Shown here piece by piece: positions 24,974 through 34,031 of a DNA stretch of 64,000 nt. Below the pieces are notes generated by a model. The model had not been told where the DNA came from, did not search any database, and was given only the letters and a program-made list of their open reading frames with translations. Source of the DNA: JBDHWG01 sp046328525 (GTDB lineage: Bacteria; Chloroflexota; Anaerolineae; Epilineales; JAHCIE01). The DNA is taken from contig JAXLWK010000003.1 in assembly GCA_046328525.1 (NCBI GenBank), positions 558,001 through 622,000 on the forward strand. The letters run 5' to 3'. The translations under genes and the position numbers were made by a program. Numbering within the stretch: the first letter of the stretch is position 1; every line of letters begins with the position of its first letter.

Positions 24974-25915
24974 CTACGCCTGCCCATCCAGAATCCGGTT
25001 CACCTCGGCAAGCTCGTCCACGGTCAGCTCCCACTCGGCGGCCTTGATGTTGGCGTCCACCTGTTCCTCCGACGTGACGCCAGCGATGACGGAGGCAATC
25101 TGCGGCTGGGCGAGGAGCCACGCAATCGCCAGCTCAGTCATGCTATGGCCGTGGCTCTCGGCCCACCCCGTCAGGGCGCGGACGCGGGCGAAGTTGGCCG
25201 GCGTGAAGTAGCGCTGGACGTAGGGGCTGTTCTGGCCGCGCGATCCGGCCGGCGGCGGCTCGCCCTCGTGGTACTTCCCGGTCAGGAAGCCGCCGGCGAG
25301 CGGGAAGTAGGGCAGGATGCCGATGTTGAACGCCTGGCAGTACGACATCATCTCGCGCTCGACGTCGCGTTCCAGCATGTGGTAGTGGGGCTGGATCGTC
25401 ACCATGGGCGTCCAGCCGCGCATCTCGGCGATGTCGTTGGCGCGGGCCATCTGCCAGGCCAGGAAGTTGGACGCGCCGATGTAGCGCACCTTGCCGCTGG
25501 CGACGAGGTCGTCGAGGGCGCGCATCGTCTCGTCGAGGGGCGTCTCGGGGTCCCACGCGTGCATCTGGAGCAGGTCAATGTGGTCCGTGCGCAGGCGGCG
25601 CAGGCTGGCCTCGACGGCGTTCATGATGTGGTAGCGGGAGCCGCCTCGGTCGTTGGGGCCGTCGCCCATGGGGTAGCGGAACTTGGTGGCGAGGACGACG
25701 CGCTCCCACCGCCCGCTCAGGGCGAAGGAGAGCGCCTCCTCGGAAAGGCCGCGGCTGTAGGTGTCGGCGGTGTCAATGAAGTTGATGCCCATGTCCATGG
25801 CGTGGTGGACGATGCGGCGCGTGGCGTCCACGTCCACTTTGCCGCCAAACTGATTGCCGCCCAGCCCGACGACTGAGACCTTGACACCGGCGCGGCCAAG
25901 AGAGCGATAGTGCAT
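24974..25915 (-). CDS. Aldo/keto reductase
   Basis: 313 residues, NADPH-dependent carbonyl reductase family with a TIM barrel. The catalytic tetrad is intact: D48 and Y53 (FIDTADTYS), K78 (ATKFRYP) and H119 (QMHAWD). The C-terminal 'VIAGVTSEEQV' segment is the NADP-binding part. It is closest in layout to the YghZ/YajO/AKR11-13 type enzymes; the substrate is unknown. It begins 32 bases after the readthrough stop of the radical SAM selenoprotein, so the two are likely one transcript. Confidence 0.88.
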   Translation of the reverse strand: MHYRSLGRAGVKVSVVGLGGNQFGGKVDVDATRRIVHHAMDMGINFIDTADTYSRGLSEEALSFALSGRWERVVLATKFRYPMGDGPNDRGGSRYHIMNAVEASLRRLRTDHIDLLQMHAWDPETPLDETMRALDDLVASGKVRYIGASNFLAWQMARANDIAEMRGWTPMVTIQPHYHMLERDVEREMMSYCQAFNIGILPYFPLAGGFLTGKYHEGEPPPAGSRGQNSPYVQRYFTPANFARVRALTGWAESHGHSMTELAIAWLLAQPQIASVIAGVTSEEQVDANIKAAEWELTVDELAEVNRILDGQA

Positions 25916-25947
25916 GGTAGGACCTTTCCTCGAAGATGGGGGAGGGT

Positions 25948-27345
25948 TCAGATGTAGGGAGAAGCAAACTGCTCCTCAGTTGGCTCTGCTCAGCAGAACC
26001 AGGGTTCGGTGACGTAGGGCGGCGGCAGGCCGGGCGGTAGCGGCGGCAGCCGATGGCTATCCCCGAAGGCGTGGGCCCAGACGTGGGCAAACACCTCGTG
26101 GCGCGGCCGCCGCGTCATGCGCTGCACCATGCCTGACAGCTCGTGTTGCAGCGCATCCACACGAGGGTCAGGGTTGCGCCACGCATAGGACAGCTTCGCG
26201 TCGTCGAGCGGCCCGACGAGGGCCTGCACCTGGGGCAGATCGAGCAGGCGGGAGCCGGGTGGGATGAGCAGGCGAATGGTGTACTGGACCGGCGCGACGC
26301 TCTCGACCAGCTCCAGCCGCGCGATCTCGCTCAAGAAGAGGCGGTAGCCGTCTAGGGTGGTCCAGGGTGTGAAGGCGACGAACGTCGGCACGAGGGGCAG
26401 GGCGAGGCGGCGGCACGCGGCCAGAACGGTCTCGAAGTCCTCGGTGGTGTGCTGCTTGTCGAAGATCGCGAGAATGTCGCTGTCAAAGCTCTCGACCGCC
26501 GACGTGATGAACAGGCAGCCCGTGGCCTTCAGCGTCTCAAGCTGCCCGATGTGCTTTCGCAGATGCTCGACCTTGATGGTCACGTCGTAGGTCAGGTTGG
26601 GGAACTCGGCGTGCAGCGCCTCGACCAGAGGCAGCGCGTGGCCGATGCCGTTGAAAAAGTCGGGGTCGCCGAAGGTGATGTGCTGCGCGCCCGCCGCGAC
26701 CTGCTGGCGAATGTCCGCCAGGACCACGTCGCGTCCCACGACGCGGAAGCGCCCATTGTAGACCGGGACGATGGGACAGTGGCGGCACAGGTGCTTGCAG
26801 CCGCGGCTCGCCTCAACGTAGCCGACGAGGCGCTGGCTCCCGTCGGGCAGCGCCAGGTGGGCGTAGCTCGCCAGGGGCGGCAGGCCGCGGCGGTCGGGCA
26901 CGCGGAATGCCTGGCGGTCCAGAGAGATCACGGGGATGGCGAGGGGCGGTAGGGGAACGGCGCGCGTCGCGGCCAGCCAGGTTGTCAGGCGGACGAGCGG
27001 CGCCTCGAATTCGCCACCCAGGATCGTGTCCACGCCGAGACGGCGCAGGTAGTCGCTGTTCTCGGCGGCATACAGCCCAAAGAAGCAGATGTGAGCGGCA
27101 GGGTTGACGCGGCGCGCGTCGTCGAGAGCGCGGACGGCCATGCGCGTGGCCGTGTGCATCGGGACGTAGAAGGCGATGAGGTCGGCGGCGCGCAGGCTGT
27201 CCTCGGCGAACGCCTCGATGGACAGGTCCACGCACGTCACGTCGAAACCCGCCTCGCGCAGCCAGGCGGCCGGCGAGGCCAGGCCAAACGGCTGGCGGCC
27301 CATTTCGTACGTCGAGACCAGGACGATTCGCAGCGGCGCAGGCAT
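25948..27345 (-). CDS. B12-binding radical SAM selenoprotein with CUAEP tail
   Basis: Residues 1-130 from ATG 27345 form a cobalamin-binding-like Rossmann domain (LRIVLVSTYEMG). Then follow C183, C187 and C190 (CKHLCRHC), the radical SAM cluster, and a TIM-barrel half to about 400. The conventional frame stops at TGA 25990-25992 after PWFC. Read as selenocysteine, it continues C-U-A-E-P-TEEQFASPYI to TGA 25948-25950, 465 residues. C-[U/C]-A-E-P is the recognised tail of the CUAEP/CCAEP-tail radical SAM (seleno)proteins. A hairpin (25982-25977 with 25971-25965, loop AGGAG) follows the UGA and could be the SECIS. The frame is open upstream to 27465, but homology starts at 27345. The reaction is unknown. 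Confidence 0.85.
25965..25992 (-). promoter_or_regulatory. UGA-Sec codon and putative bacterial SECIS hairpin
   Basis: On the reverse strand UGA at 25992-25990 is followed by CAACUG (25982-25977), loop AGGAG (25976-25972) and CAGUUUG (25971-25965), a short stem with one bulged U. Bacterial SECIS elements lie directly after the UGA, with a G in the apical loop and a bulged U, both present. The loop is at the near edge of the usual distance. Confidence 0.55.
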
Positions 27346-27409
27346 CGGCAACCCATCCTCCACGTCTATTGTAGCCGCTGCGGTGAGGAATCGCCAATCG
27401 CAATGGGCC

Positions 27410-27438
27410 TTGCGCGGCGCCCGGCCTGACGGTATACT
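27410..27438 (+). promoter_or_regulatory. Sigma-70-type promoter of the second molybdenum hydroxylase operon
   Basis: TTGCGC (27410-27415), a 17-base spacer and TATACT (27433-27438). Transcription would begin near 27445, about 44 bases before the ATG at 27489. It sits upstream of the divergent selenoprotein start (27345). Confidence 0.55.
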
Positions 27439-27488
27439 TGGGAGCGTATCCAAGCGCGAGGGCAAACCCTCGATGGGGGTGTTTCACA

Positions 27489-28925
27489 ATGCTGACGACT
27501 GAAATCGGGACACGCCTCTGGTCCCGCTACTACTCTCCGACGACCCTGGAGGACGCGCTGGCGCTTCTGGCCCGCGAGGGACGCAACGCGCGCATCATGG
27601 CCGGCGGCACGGACCTGGTCATCGAGCTGGATCGCGGCGTGCGCCACCTGAATGCGATAATAGACATAACACGAATTGGGGGCCTGAACCGAATCGAGCT
27701 TGAGAACGGACGTATCCATCTCGGCCCGCTGGTGACGCATAACCACGTCGTCACCTCGGCCGTGTGCGTCGAGCGGGCGCTGCCGCTTGCCCAGGCGGCG
27801 TGGCAGGTCGGCGCGCCGCAGATCCGCAACCGGGGGACGGTGGCGGGGAACGTGATTACCGCGTCGCCGGCCAATGATACTATCACGCCGCTGATGGCGC
27901 TGGACGCCAGCGTCACCCTGGCCTCCGGGCGCGGGCAGCGCGATGTGCCGTTGGCCGAGTTCTACACGGGCGTGCGGCGCACAGTGATGGCCGACGATGA
28001 GATGTTGACCGGGATTCATTTCGCGGCGCTCGCGCCCCATCAGTGCGGCGTGTTCCTCAAGCAAGGCTTGCGCCGCGCCCAGGCAATCTCGGTGGTCAAC
28101 GCGGCGGTGGCGCTGACGTTCGACGGCGACGTTGTGTCCGACGCGCGCATTGCGCTCGGCTCCGTCGCGCCCACCATCGTCCGCGCGGTCGAAGCGGAGG
28201 CAGCGCTCAGGGGCCGCCGCCTGGATGACGCGGCCATTGTCGCAGCGGCCGAGGCCGCGAAGTTGGCGGCCCGCCCCATTGACGACGTGCGCTCGCCCGC
28301 CGCCTACCGCCGCCACATGGTCGGCGTTCTCACGGCGCGGGCGCTGCGGCGGCTGCGGGATGGACAGGAGCGCGCCGACTGGCCGAGCGACCCGGCGCTG
28401 TTGTGGGGTAGCGCGGAGCCATACCAGGGCGGTGGGCCGGCGCTGGCCTTCGACCCGTCGGCCATCATCGAAACAACCGTCAACGGGCGGCCGATGAGCG
28501 CGCCTGGCGTTGGGCTGACCCTGCTCGACTTCCTGCGCGACGCGCTCGGTCTGACGGGGACGAAGGAGGGCTGCGCCGAGGGCGAGTGCGGCGCGTGTAC
28601 TGTCTTCCTCGACGGCGTGGCCGTCATGGCGTGTCTCGTGCCAGCGGCGCGCGCCCACGAAGCGCAAGTCACGACTGTCGAAGGGCTGGCGGCCGAGGGA
28701 CACCTCCACCCGGTGCAGGCGGAATTCGCGGCCCGGGGCGCGGTGCAGTGCGGCTACTGCACGCCTGGCTTCCTGATGTCGGCAGCCAAGTTGCTGGAAG
28801 AGCATCCCTCGCCGACGCGGGAGCAGGTGGAGACGGCCATCACGGGCAACCTGTGCCGCTGTACGGGCTACTACAAGATCGTCGAGGCGATTGAGGCGGC
28901 AACCGAGCCGCGACAGGGGGAGTGA
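27489..28925 (+). CDS. Fused FAD and 2Fe-2S subunit of a molybdenum hydroxylase
   Basis: 478 residues. Residues 1-290 are the FAD-binding part (AGGTDL at 38-43, RGTVAGNV at 115-122). Residues about 325-470 are the ferredoxin part with two [2Fe-2S] clusters: C362, C367, C370, C382 and C421, C424, C456, C458. In most xanthine dehydrogenase-type enzymes these are separate chains, or the FeS domain precedes the FAD domain; here FAD comes first. ATG 27489 is chosen over the open frame from 27438 because it starts the conserved domain. A promoter lies just upstream, and the molybdenum subunit follows immediately. Confidence 0.85.
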   Translation: MLTTEIGTRLWSRYYSPTTLEDALALLAREGRNARIMAGGTDLVIELDRGVRHLNAIIDITRIGGLNRIELENGRIHLGPLVTHNHVVTSAVCVERALPLAQAAWQVGAPQIRNRGTVAGNVITASPANDTITPLMALDASVTLASGRGQRDVPLAEFYTGVRRTVMADDEMLTGIHFAALAPHQCGVFLKQGLRRAQAISVVNAAVALTFDGDVVSDARIALGSVAPTIVRAVEAEAALRGRRLDDAAIVAAAEAAKLAARPIDDVRSPAAYRRHMVGVLTARALRRLRDGQERADWPSDPALLWGSAEPYQGGGPALAFDPSAIIETTVNGRPMSAPGVGLTLLDFLRDALGLTGTKEGCAEGECGACTVFLDGVAVMACLVPAARAHEAQVTTVEGLAAEGHLHPVQAEFAARGAVQCGYCTPGFLMSAAKLLEEHPSPTREQVETAITGNLCRCTGYYKIVEAIEAATEPRQGE

Positions 28926-28927
28926 GC

Positions 28928-31171
28928 ATGCGCGCAATTGGGAGCAGCATCCCGCGCGAGGATGCCCTGGACAAGGTGACGGGCGCGGCGCACTATCCCG
29001 GCGACCTGGCGATGGAAGGCATACTGCACGCCGTGACGCTCCTGGCGCGGCGGCCGCATGCGCGGGTGACCCGCCTGGACATCGCAGACGCCGAGAAGTC
29101 GCCGGGTGTGGTGCGCATCTTCACGTCGGTGGATGTGCCGCACAATCGCTTCGGCCTGATCGTGCCGGATCAGCCGGTGCTGTGCGGCCCTGGGGATGAT
29201 GCCCACGCCGCAGTTGTGCGCTTTGTCGGCGACAAGATCGCCCTGGTGGTGGCGGAGTCGCTGGCCGCCGCCGAGCGCGCCCGGGATCTGATCCGCGTCG
29301 AGTACGAAGACCTGCCCGTCGTGACGGACCCGCGCGCGGCGATGCAGCCCGGCGCGCCGGCGCTGCACGCGAACCACCCCGACAATATCCTGCACCAGTA
29401 CCATCTACGGCGCGGCGACATCGAGGCCGCGTTCGCCCAGGCGGATGTCATCGTCGAAGGCGAGTACAGCGTCGGCGCGCAAGAGCACGCGTTCTTGCAG
29501 CCGGAGGCCGGGCTGGCGTGGATTGACGAGGATGGGCGGGTGACGGTGGCGGCGGCGGGGCAGTGGGCGCACGAGGAGTTGGAGCAGATCGCCCACTCGC
29601 TGAAGCTGCCGGAGGACTGCGTGCGCGTCATTCACCCGGCCATCGGCGGGGCGTTCGGCGGGCGGGAGGACATCTCGATCCAGATTGTCCTGGGCCTGGC
29701 GGCGCTGACGCTCCAGCGGCCGGTGAAGCTCGTCTGGACGCGCGAAGAGTCCATGATCGGCCACCACAAGCGCCACCCCATGTTCTACCGCTGCCGCACA
29801 GGCGCGACGCGCGACGGCCGCATTATCGCCGCCGAGGTCGAGCTTGTCTCCGACGCCGGCGGCTACGCCTCCACAAGCACGAAGGTACTCGGCAACGCCA
29901 CGCTCATGGCCCTGGGGCCGTATGACATCCCCAACGTCAAAGTGGATAGCTACACCGTGTACACCAACAACGTGGTCACCGGCGCGTTTCGCGGCTTTGG
30001 CGCGCCCCAGTCCCACTTCGCGGCGGAGAGCCAGGTCAATCGGCTGGCGGCGGCCCTCGGCATGGACCCGGTCGATCTGCGGATGAAGAACATCCTGCGC
30101 GATGGCTCGATCCTGCCGACCCACAGCGTCATCCCATCGGGCGTCTCCCTCGAGACGGTCATCACCCAGTGCGCCGAGACAGCGGGCTGGCGGCGGACGG
30201 CGGCAGGTTGGCAGTCGCCGCTCGCGGAGCCGGCCGGCGAGCCGTGGAAGCGGCGCGGCATCGGCCTGGCCGCCGCGTTCAAGAACGTCGGCTTCTCCTT
30301 CGGGGCGCCGGAGAACGCCTGGGCAACCATCGAGCTGCACGGCGGCGGCGACATCGAGCGCGTGGTCGTGCGCTGCGCCGGCAGCGACGTGGGCCAGGGA
30401 GCGCACCAGGTCTTCAAGCAGATCGCAGCGGACGCCGTCGGTGTGCCGCTGGAGCGCGTGGAATTCGTCGGGGCGGACACCGGTTTGACGCCCGGCTCGT
30501 CCGGCTCGGCGTCGGCCTCGCGCCTGACCTTCATGGCTGGTAACGCCATCCACGGCGCGGCGCAGAAGGCGCTGGAGATGTGGCGCGACGAGGAGGACCG
30601 CCCGGTCGTGGCCGTGCACAAGTACGTGCCGCCGCCGACGACGCCGATTGATCACGACGGACGCTCCGACCCGAACTTTGCGTATGGCTACGTCGCCGAG
30701 GCGGTCGAGGCGGAGGTGGACATCGAGACCGGCGAGGTGCGCGTCCGCCGCGTCGTGTGCGCCGACGACGTGGGCCGCGCCCTGAATCCGCACCTGATCC
30801 AGGGACAGATCGAAGGGGCGGTGGTTCAGGCACAGGGGTGGGCGACCATCGAGAACTTCGTCCAGCAGGACGGGCGCGTCCTGACCGAGCACCTCTCGAC
30901 GTACCTGATTCCGACAATCCTGGACATTCCTGAGCGCGTGGACAGCGTTATCATCGAAGTCCCGGACCCCATCGGCCCGTTCGGGGCGCGGGGGATGGCG
31001 GAGATGCCGTTTGTGCCGCTGGCGCCGGCGCTCACCGAAGCGCTCTACCAGGCGACGGGCCGGCGCTTCGACCACCTGCCGCTGACGCCGGCGCGCGTGC
31101 TGGAGACGCTGTACGGCGCGGGCTACGATACGAGGCCGGTGACGGTCGAGGGCGGGTTGGACGGCGCATGA
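28928..31171 (+). CDS. Molybdenum hydroxylase large subunit, xanthine dehydrogenase family
   Basis: About 747 residues. GAFRGFGAPQ (A353-F354-R355) and the probable catalytic glutamate E692 (GMAEMPF) are the Mo-site motifs of xanthine dehydrogenase/aldehyde oxidase enzymes. The AYxCSFR motif of CO dehydrogenase form I is absent, so this is not a CO dehydrogenase. GGGGGAG at 28916-28922 supports ATG 28928; GTG 28922, overlapping the upstream stop, is possible. Substrate unknown; the downstream YqeB and YqeC genes suggest a selenium-modified Mo centre. The acetyltransferase gene overlaps its stop by ATGA. Confidence 0.87.
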   Translation: MRAIGSSIPREDALDKVTGAAHYPGDLAMEGILHAVTLLARRPHARVTRLDIADAEKSPGVVRIFTSVDVPHNRFGLIVPDQPVLCGPGDDAHAAVVRFVGDKIALVVAESLAAAERARDLIRVEYEDLPVVTDPRAAMQPGAPALHANHPDNILHQYHLRRGDIEAAFAQADVIVEGEYSVGAQEHAFLQPEAGLAWIDEDGRVTVAAAGQWAHEELEQIAHSLKLPEDCVRVIHPAIGGAFGGREDISIQIVLGLAALTLQRPVKLVWTREESMIGHHKRHPMFYRCRTGATRDGRIIAAEVELVSDAGGYASTSTKVLGNATLMALGPYDIPNVKVDSYTVYTNNVVTGAFRGFGAPQSHFAAESQVNRLAAALGMDPVDLRMKNILRDGSILPTHSVIPSGVSLETVITQCAETAGWRRTAAGWQSPLAEPAGEPWKRRGIGLAAAFKNVGFSFGAPENAWATIELHGGGDIERVVVRCAGSDVGQGAHQVFKQIAADAVGVPLERVEFVGADTGLTPGSSGSASASRLTFMAGNAIHGAAQKALEMWRDEEDRPVVAVHKYVPPPTTPIDHDGRSDPNFAYGYVAEAVEAEVDIETGEVRVRRVVCADDVGRALNPHLIQGQIEGAVVQAQGWATIENFVQQDGRVLTEHLSTYLIPTILDIPERVDSVIIEVPDPIGPFGARGMAEMPFVPLAPALTEALYQATGRRFDHLPLTPARVLETLYGAGYDTRPVTVEGGLDGA

Positions 31172-31770
31172 AGGACCCGCTGCTGCTCGACATTCCAGAC
31201 GCCTTTGAGACCGAGCGGCTGTTGGTGCGCGCCCCGCGCGCTGGCGATGGTCCGGAGATATGCCGCGCCGTCAACGAGACCCTGGATAGCCTGCGCCCGT
31301 GGATGCCGTGGGCGCAGGAGCCGGCGACGCCCGAAATCTCGGAGATGACTGCGCGCCGCGCGCGCGTGCGGTTCCTCGAACGCTCTGACCTGATGCTGCT
31401 GTTGTTCCTCAAAGGGAGCGACGTCATGGTCGGCGCGAGTGGGCTGCACCGCATTGACTGGGCCGTGCCGCGCTTCGAGATCGGGTACTGGTGCCGCCAG
31501 CGCTTCCAGGGGCTAGGCTACATTTCCGAGGCCGTGCGGGGGCTTACGGGTTTCGCCTTCGAGACCCTCGGCGCGGCGCGGGTCGAGATTCACATGGACA
31601 GCCGCAACCTGGCGAGCCGGCAAGTCGCGGAGGCGGCGGGCTATCCGCTTGAGGGCGAGATGCGCAACCACAGCCGCGCTGTGGGGGGCGAGTTGCGCGA
31701 TACCCTCGTATTCGCCCTGACCGCGGACGACTACCGCCGCCCGACAGCCGTTGAGCCGCGCCGTGCCTGA
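31168..31770 (+). CDS. GNAT acetyltransferase, RimJ/RimL-like
   Basis: 200 residues. It has the general GNAT order: 'ETERLLVRAPRAGDGPEICR' start, beta strands with 'IGYWCRQRFQGLGYISEAVRG' (acetyl-CoA loop with QGLGY) and 'AARVEIHMDSRNLASRQVAE'. This is the RimJ/RimL-type group that acetylates protein N-termini or small amines. It is translationally coupled to the molybdenum hydroxylase subunit (ATGA) and overlaps the next gene, so it is an operon member without an obvious metabolic link. Confidence 0.85.
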   Translation: MKDPLLLDIPDAFETERLLVRAPRAGDGPEICRAVNETLDSLRPWMPWAQEPATPEISEMTARRARVRFLERSDLMLLLFLKGSDVMVGASGLHRIDWAVPRFEIGYWCRQRFQGLGYISEAVRGLTGFAFETLGAARVEIHMDSRNLASRQVAEAAGYPLEGEMRNHSRAVGGELRDTLVFALTADDYRRPTAVEPRRA

Positions 31771-32584
31771 CACGCTCCTGGCGCGCCCGCTGCTGGCGCT
31801 CATTCGCGGCGCAGGCGACCTGGCAACCGGCGTCGCCGTCCGTCTCTACCGCGCCGGCTTCCTCGTCGTGATGACCGAGCTGGAGCGGCCGCTGGCGGTG
31901 CGCCGGACGGTGGCCTTCGCCCAGGCCGTCTACGATAATGCCGCGACGGTCGAGGGCGTGACGGCGCGGTGTGTCCCACTACGCGAGGCCGGCGCCGTCC
32001 TGGCGTCGCGCGAGATTCCCGTGGTCGTGGACCCGGACGGGACGAGCCTGACCCTCTTGCATCCGGACGTTCTCGTGGACGCGCGGCTTGCCAAGCGCAA
32101 CCTGAGTACGCGACCCGACGACGCGACGCTGGTCATCGGTCTGGGGCCGGGCTTCACCGCCGGCGTAGACTGCCACGCCGTGATCGAAACAAACCGCGGC
32201 CACAACCTCGGCCGCGTGCTGTGGAACGGGGCGGCGGAGCCAAATACAGGCGTGCCGGGGCGCATCGGCGGCGTTGACGCGGCCCGCGTTCTGCGCGCGC
32301 CGGCCGACGGCGAGGTCATCCCGCTGCGGCGGATCGGCGATGTCGTCGCTGCCGGCGACGTGGTCGCCCGGGTCGGCGGCGTGGATGTCGTCGCGGGCGT
32401 GGGCGGCATCCTGCGCGGGATGGTCCACGGTGGGCTGCGCGTGTCGGCAGGCACGAAGCTGGGTGACGTGGACCCGCGCGCCGAACCGGCCCACGTCCAC
32501 ACAATCTCGGACAAGTCCCGCGCCATTGCCGGGGGTGTGCTGGAAGCGATTCTCAGTGCGCCGCAGCTCAGACTACCCTCATGA
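31751..32584 (+). CDS. yqeB: YqeB-family selenium-dependent molybdenum hydroxylase protein
   Basis: 277 residues. The start 'ALIRGAGDLATGVAVRLYRAGF' and the stretches MTELERPLAVRRTVAF and 'GLGPGFTAGVDCHAVIETNRGH' are typical of the YqeB (EF2563) family, which co-occurs with orphan SelD and with selenium-dependent molybdenum hydroxylases. Its biochemical role is not established; it resembles XdhC-like Rossmann proteins. TTG 31751 opens the frame; GTG 31763 is an alternative start. Both overlap the acetyltransferase stop. Its own stop overlaps the next start by ATGA. Confidence 0.85.
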   Translation: MSRAVPDTLLARPLLALIRGAGDLATGVAVRLYRAGFLVVMTELERPLAVRRTVAFAQAVYDNAATVEGVTARCVPLREAGAVLASREIPVVVDPDGTSLTLLHPDVLVDARLAKRNLSTRPDDATLVIGLGPGFTAGVDCHAVIETNRGHNLGRVLWNGAAEPNTGVPGRIGGVDAARVLRAPADGEVIPLRRIGDVVAAGDVVARVGGVDVVAGVGGILRGMVHGGLRVSAGTKLGDVDPRAEPAHVHTISDKSRAIAGGVLEAILSAPQLRLPS

Positions 32585-33930
32585 AGCTACAAGACGCCCT
32601 CAACGTGCCTGACCGCGGTATCGTCGCCTTCGTCGGCGGCGGTGGCAAGACGAGCGCGCTCTACCGCCTGGCCGCTGAGTTGGCCGCGCCCGGACAGGGC
32701 CGCGTCCTCCTGACCCCGACGACAAAGATGCTCCTGCCGGGCTTCAACGACGCCGACGGGCTATTCATCCACCCCAGCCTCGACGCCATCGCCGAGCGGC
32801 TCCAGACGAGCCTGCCCTTCCTGCGGCGGGTCGCCATCGCGCCCCAGGTCATCGAGACGGCCGACGGCTGGAAGCTCGATTCCGTCCCGCCCCACTGGCC
32901 GGGTCGGCTGGCGCGCATGCCGCGCGTCGCCGCTGTCCTGGTGGAAGCCGACGGCTCGCGCCATCTGTCCTTCAAAGCGCCAGCCCTGCACGAGCCGCCC
33001 ATTCCGCCGGACGCCGACGTTGTCGTCCTTGTGCTCGGCCTGGATGTCCTGGGGCAGCCCCTGGACGGGGCGCACGTCCACCGCCCGGAGCGCGTCGCGG
33101 CCTTGACAGGGCTTGCGCCTGGCGCGGCGGTGACGGTCGAGGTGGTCGCGGTGGAGATGAGCCACCCTGAGGGCGGGCTGAAGAACATCCCGGCCGGGGC
33201 GCGCGTCGTGGCGCTGCTGAACAAGGTCAGCAACGCGAACATGGCCGAGGCGCGGCATCTGGCTCGGCGGCTGCTGGCGTCACCCCGTTTCGACGGCGTG
33301 GCGATCGGCGCGGTGCAGGCAGAGACCCCTGTCCGAGAGGTGCGCCGCCGCGTAGGCGCTGTCATCCTGGCCGCCGGTGGAGCGACACGTTACGGCGCGC
33401 TCAAGCAGGCCCTGCCGTGGGGCGATACGACCCTCGTCGGCCGCGCCGTGGATGTGGCCCTGGCGAGCGACATCGCCGAGTCCGTGCTGGTCGTTGGGGC
33501 AGGCGCCGACGAGGTGCGGGCCGCTGCCGGCAACCGGGTGACGCGCATCGCCCACAACCCCTACTGGGAACAGGGGCTAAGCACGTCGGTGCGGGCGGGG
33601 CTGACGGCGCTCGCGCCCGCGACTCACGCGGCCCTGTTCATGCTCGCCGACCAACCCCAGGTGACGCCGGCCATCGTGGACGCGCTGCTCCAGCGCTACT
33701 CCGCGACCCTCGCGCCCATCGTCGTGGCGACGTATGGCGGGCGGCGCGGCAACCCCACGCTGTTCGACCGTCGCCTCTGGCCGGAGCTGATGCAGATCAC
33801 CGGTGACCAGGGCGGGCGGACGCTCATCGAGAAGCACCGTGACCTGGCGGAGTTTGTCGAGGTGGGGGAGGCCGCCACCGTGGACATTGACACGCCGGAC
33901 GACTACCGGCGGCTGGTGGGTAACGGCTGA
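32581..33930 (+). CDS. YqeC-MocA fusion: selenium hydroxylase accessory plus cytidylyltransferase-like domain
   Basis: 449 residues, two domains. Residues 1-255 match YqeC, a putative P-loop accessory protein of selenium-dependent molybdenum hydroxylases; the P-loop is GGGGKT at 19-24. Residues 259-449 are a MobA-like nucleotidyltransferase of the MocA/YgfJ type, with the signature LAAGGATRYGALKQ at 263-276 and GDQGGRTL near the end; MocA transfers CMP to molybdopterin to form the cofactor used by xanthine dehydrogenase-type enzymes. In many genomes these are separate genes. The start overlaps the YqeB stop by ATGA, completing a tight operon from 27489. Confidence 0.87.
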   Translation: MKLQDALNVPDRGIVAFVGGGGKTSALYRLAAELAAPGQGRVLLTPTTKMLLPGFNDADGLFIHPSLDAIAERLQTSLPFLRRVAIAPQVIETADGWKLDSVPPHWPGRLARMPRVAAVLVEADGSRHLSFKAPALHEPPIPPDADVVVLVLGLDVLGQPLDGAHVHRPERVAALTGLAPGAAVTVEVVAVEMSHPEGGLKNIPAGARVVALLNKVSNANMAEARHLARRLLASPRFDGVAIGAVQAETPVREVRRRVGAVILAAGGATRYGALKQALPWGDTTLVGRAVDVALASDIAESVLVVGAGADEVRAAAGNRVTRIAHNPYWEQGLSTSVRAGLTALAPATHAALFMLADQPQVTPAIVDALLQRYSATLAPIVVATYGGRRGNPTLFDRRLWPELMQITGDQGGRTLIEKHRDLAEFVEVGEAATVDIDTPDDYRRLVGNG

Positions 33931-33949
33931 AAGCCGAACGACGGGCGGA

Positions 33950-34025
33950 GAGCCGACTGAAGTCGGCGCTACCACAATCTCTAGTGCTGGCGGTGGCGTA
34001 GGGGCAGGTTTCAAACCTGCCCTAC
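33950..34025. repeat. REP-like palindromes between convergent genes
   Basis: 33950-33972 (GAGCCGACTGAAGTCGGCGC..) is the third copy of the 23-base repeat near 5000; its core GCCGACT-GA-AGTCGGC is a perfect 7-bp inverted repeat. 33998-34025 is a nearly perfect 28-base palindrome (GTAGGGGCAGGTTT..CCCTAC). Both lie between the convergent YqeC-MocA and XdhC genes and could also act as a bidirectional terminator. Confidence 0.7.
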
Positions 34026-34031
34026 CACCAT

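Noticed and set aside
28928..31171. Carbon monoxide dehydrogenase large subunit
   Set aside because: The CO dehydrogenase form I motif AYxCSFR is absent. The sequence has AFRGFGAPQ, as in xanthine dehydrogenase-type enzymes.
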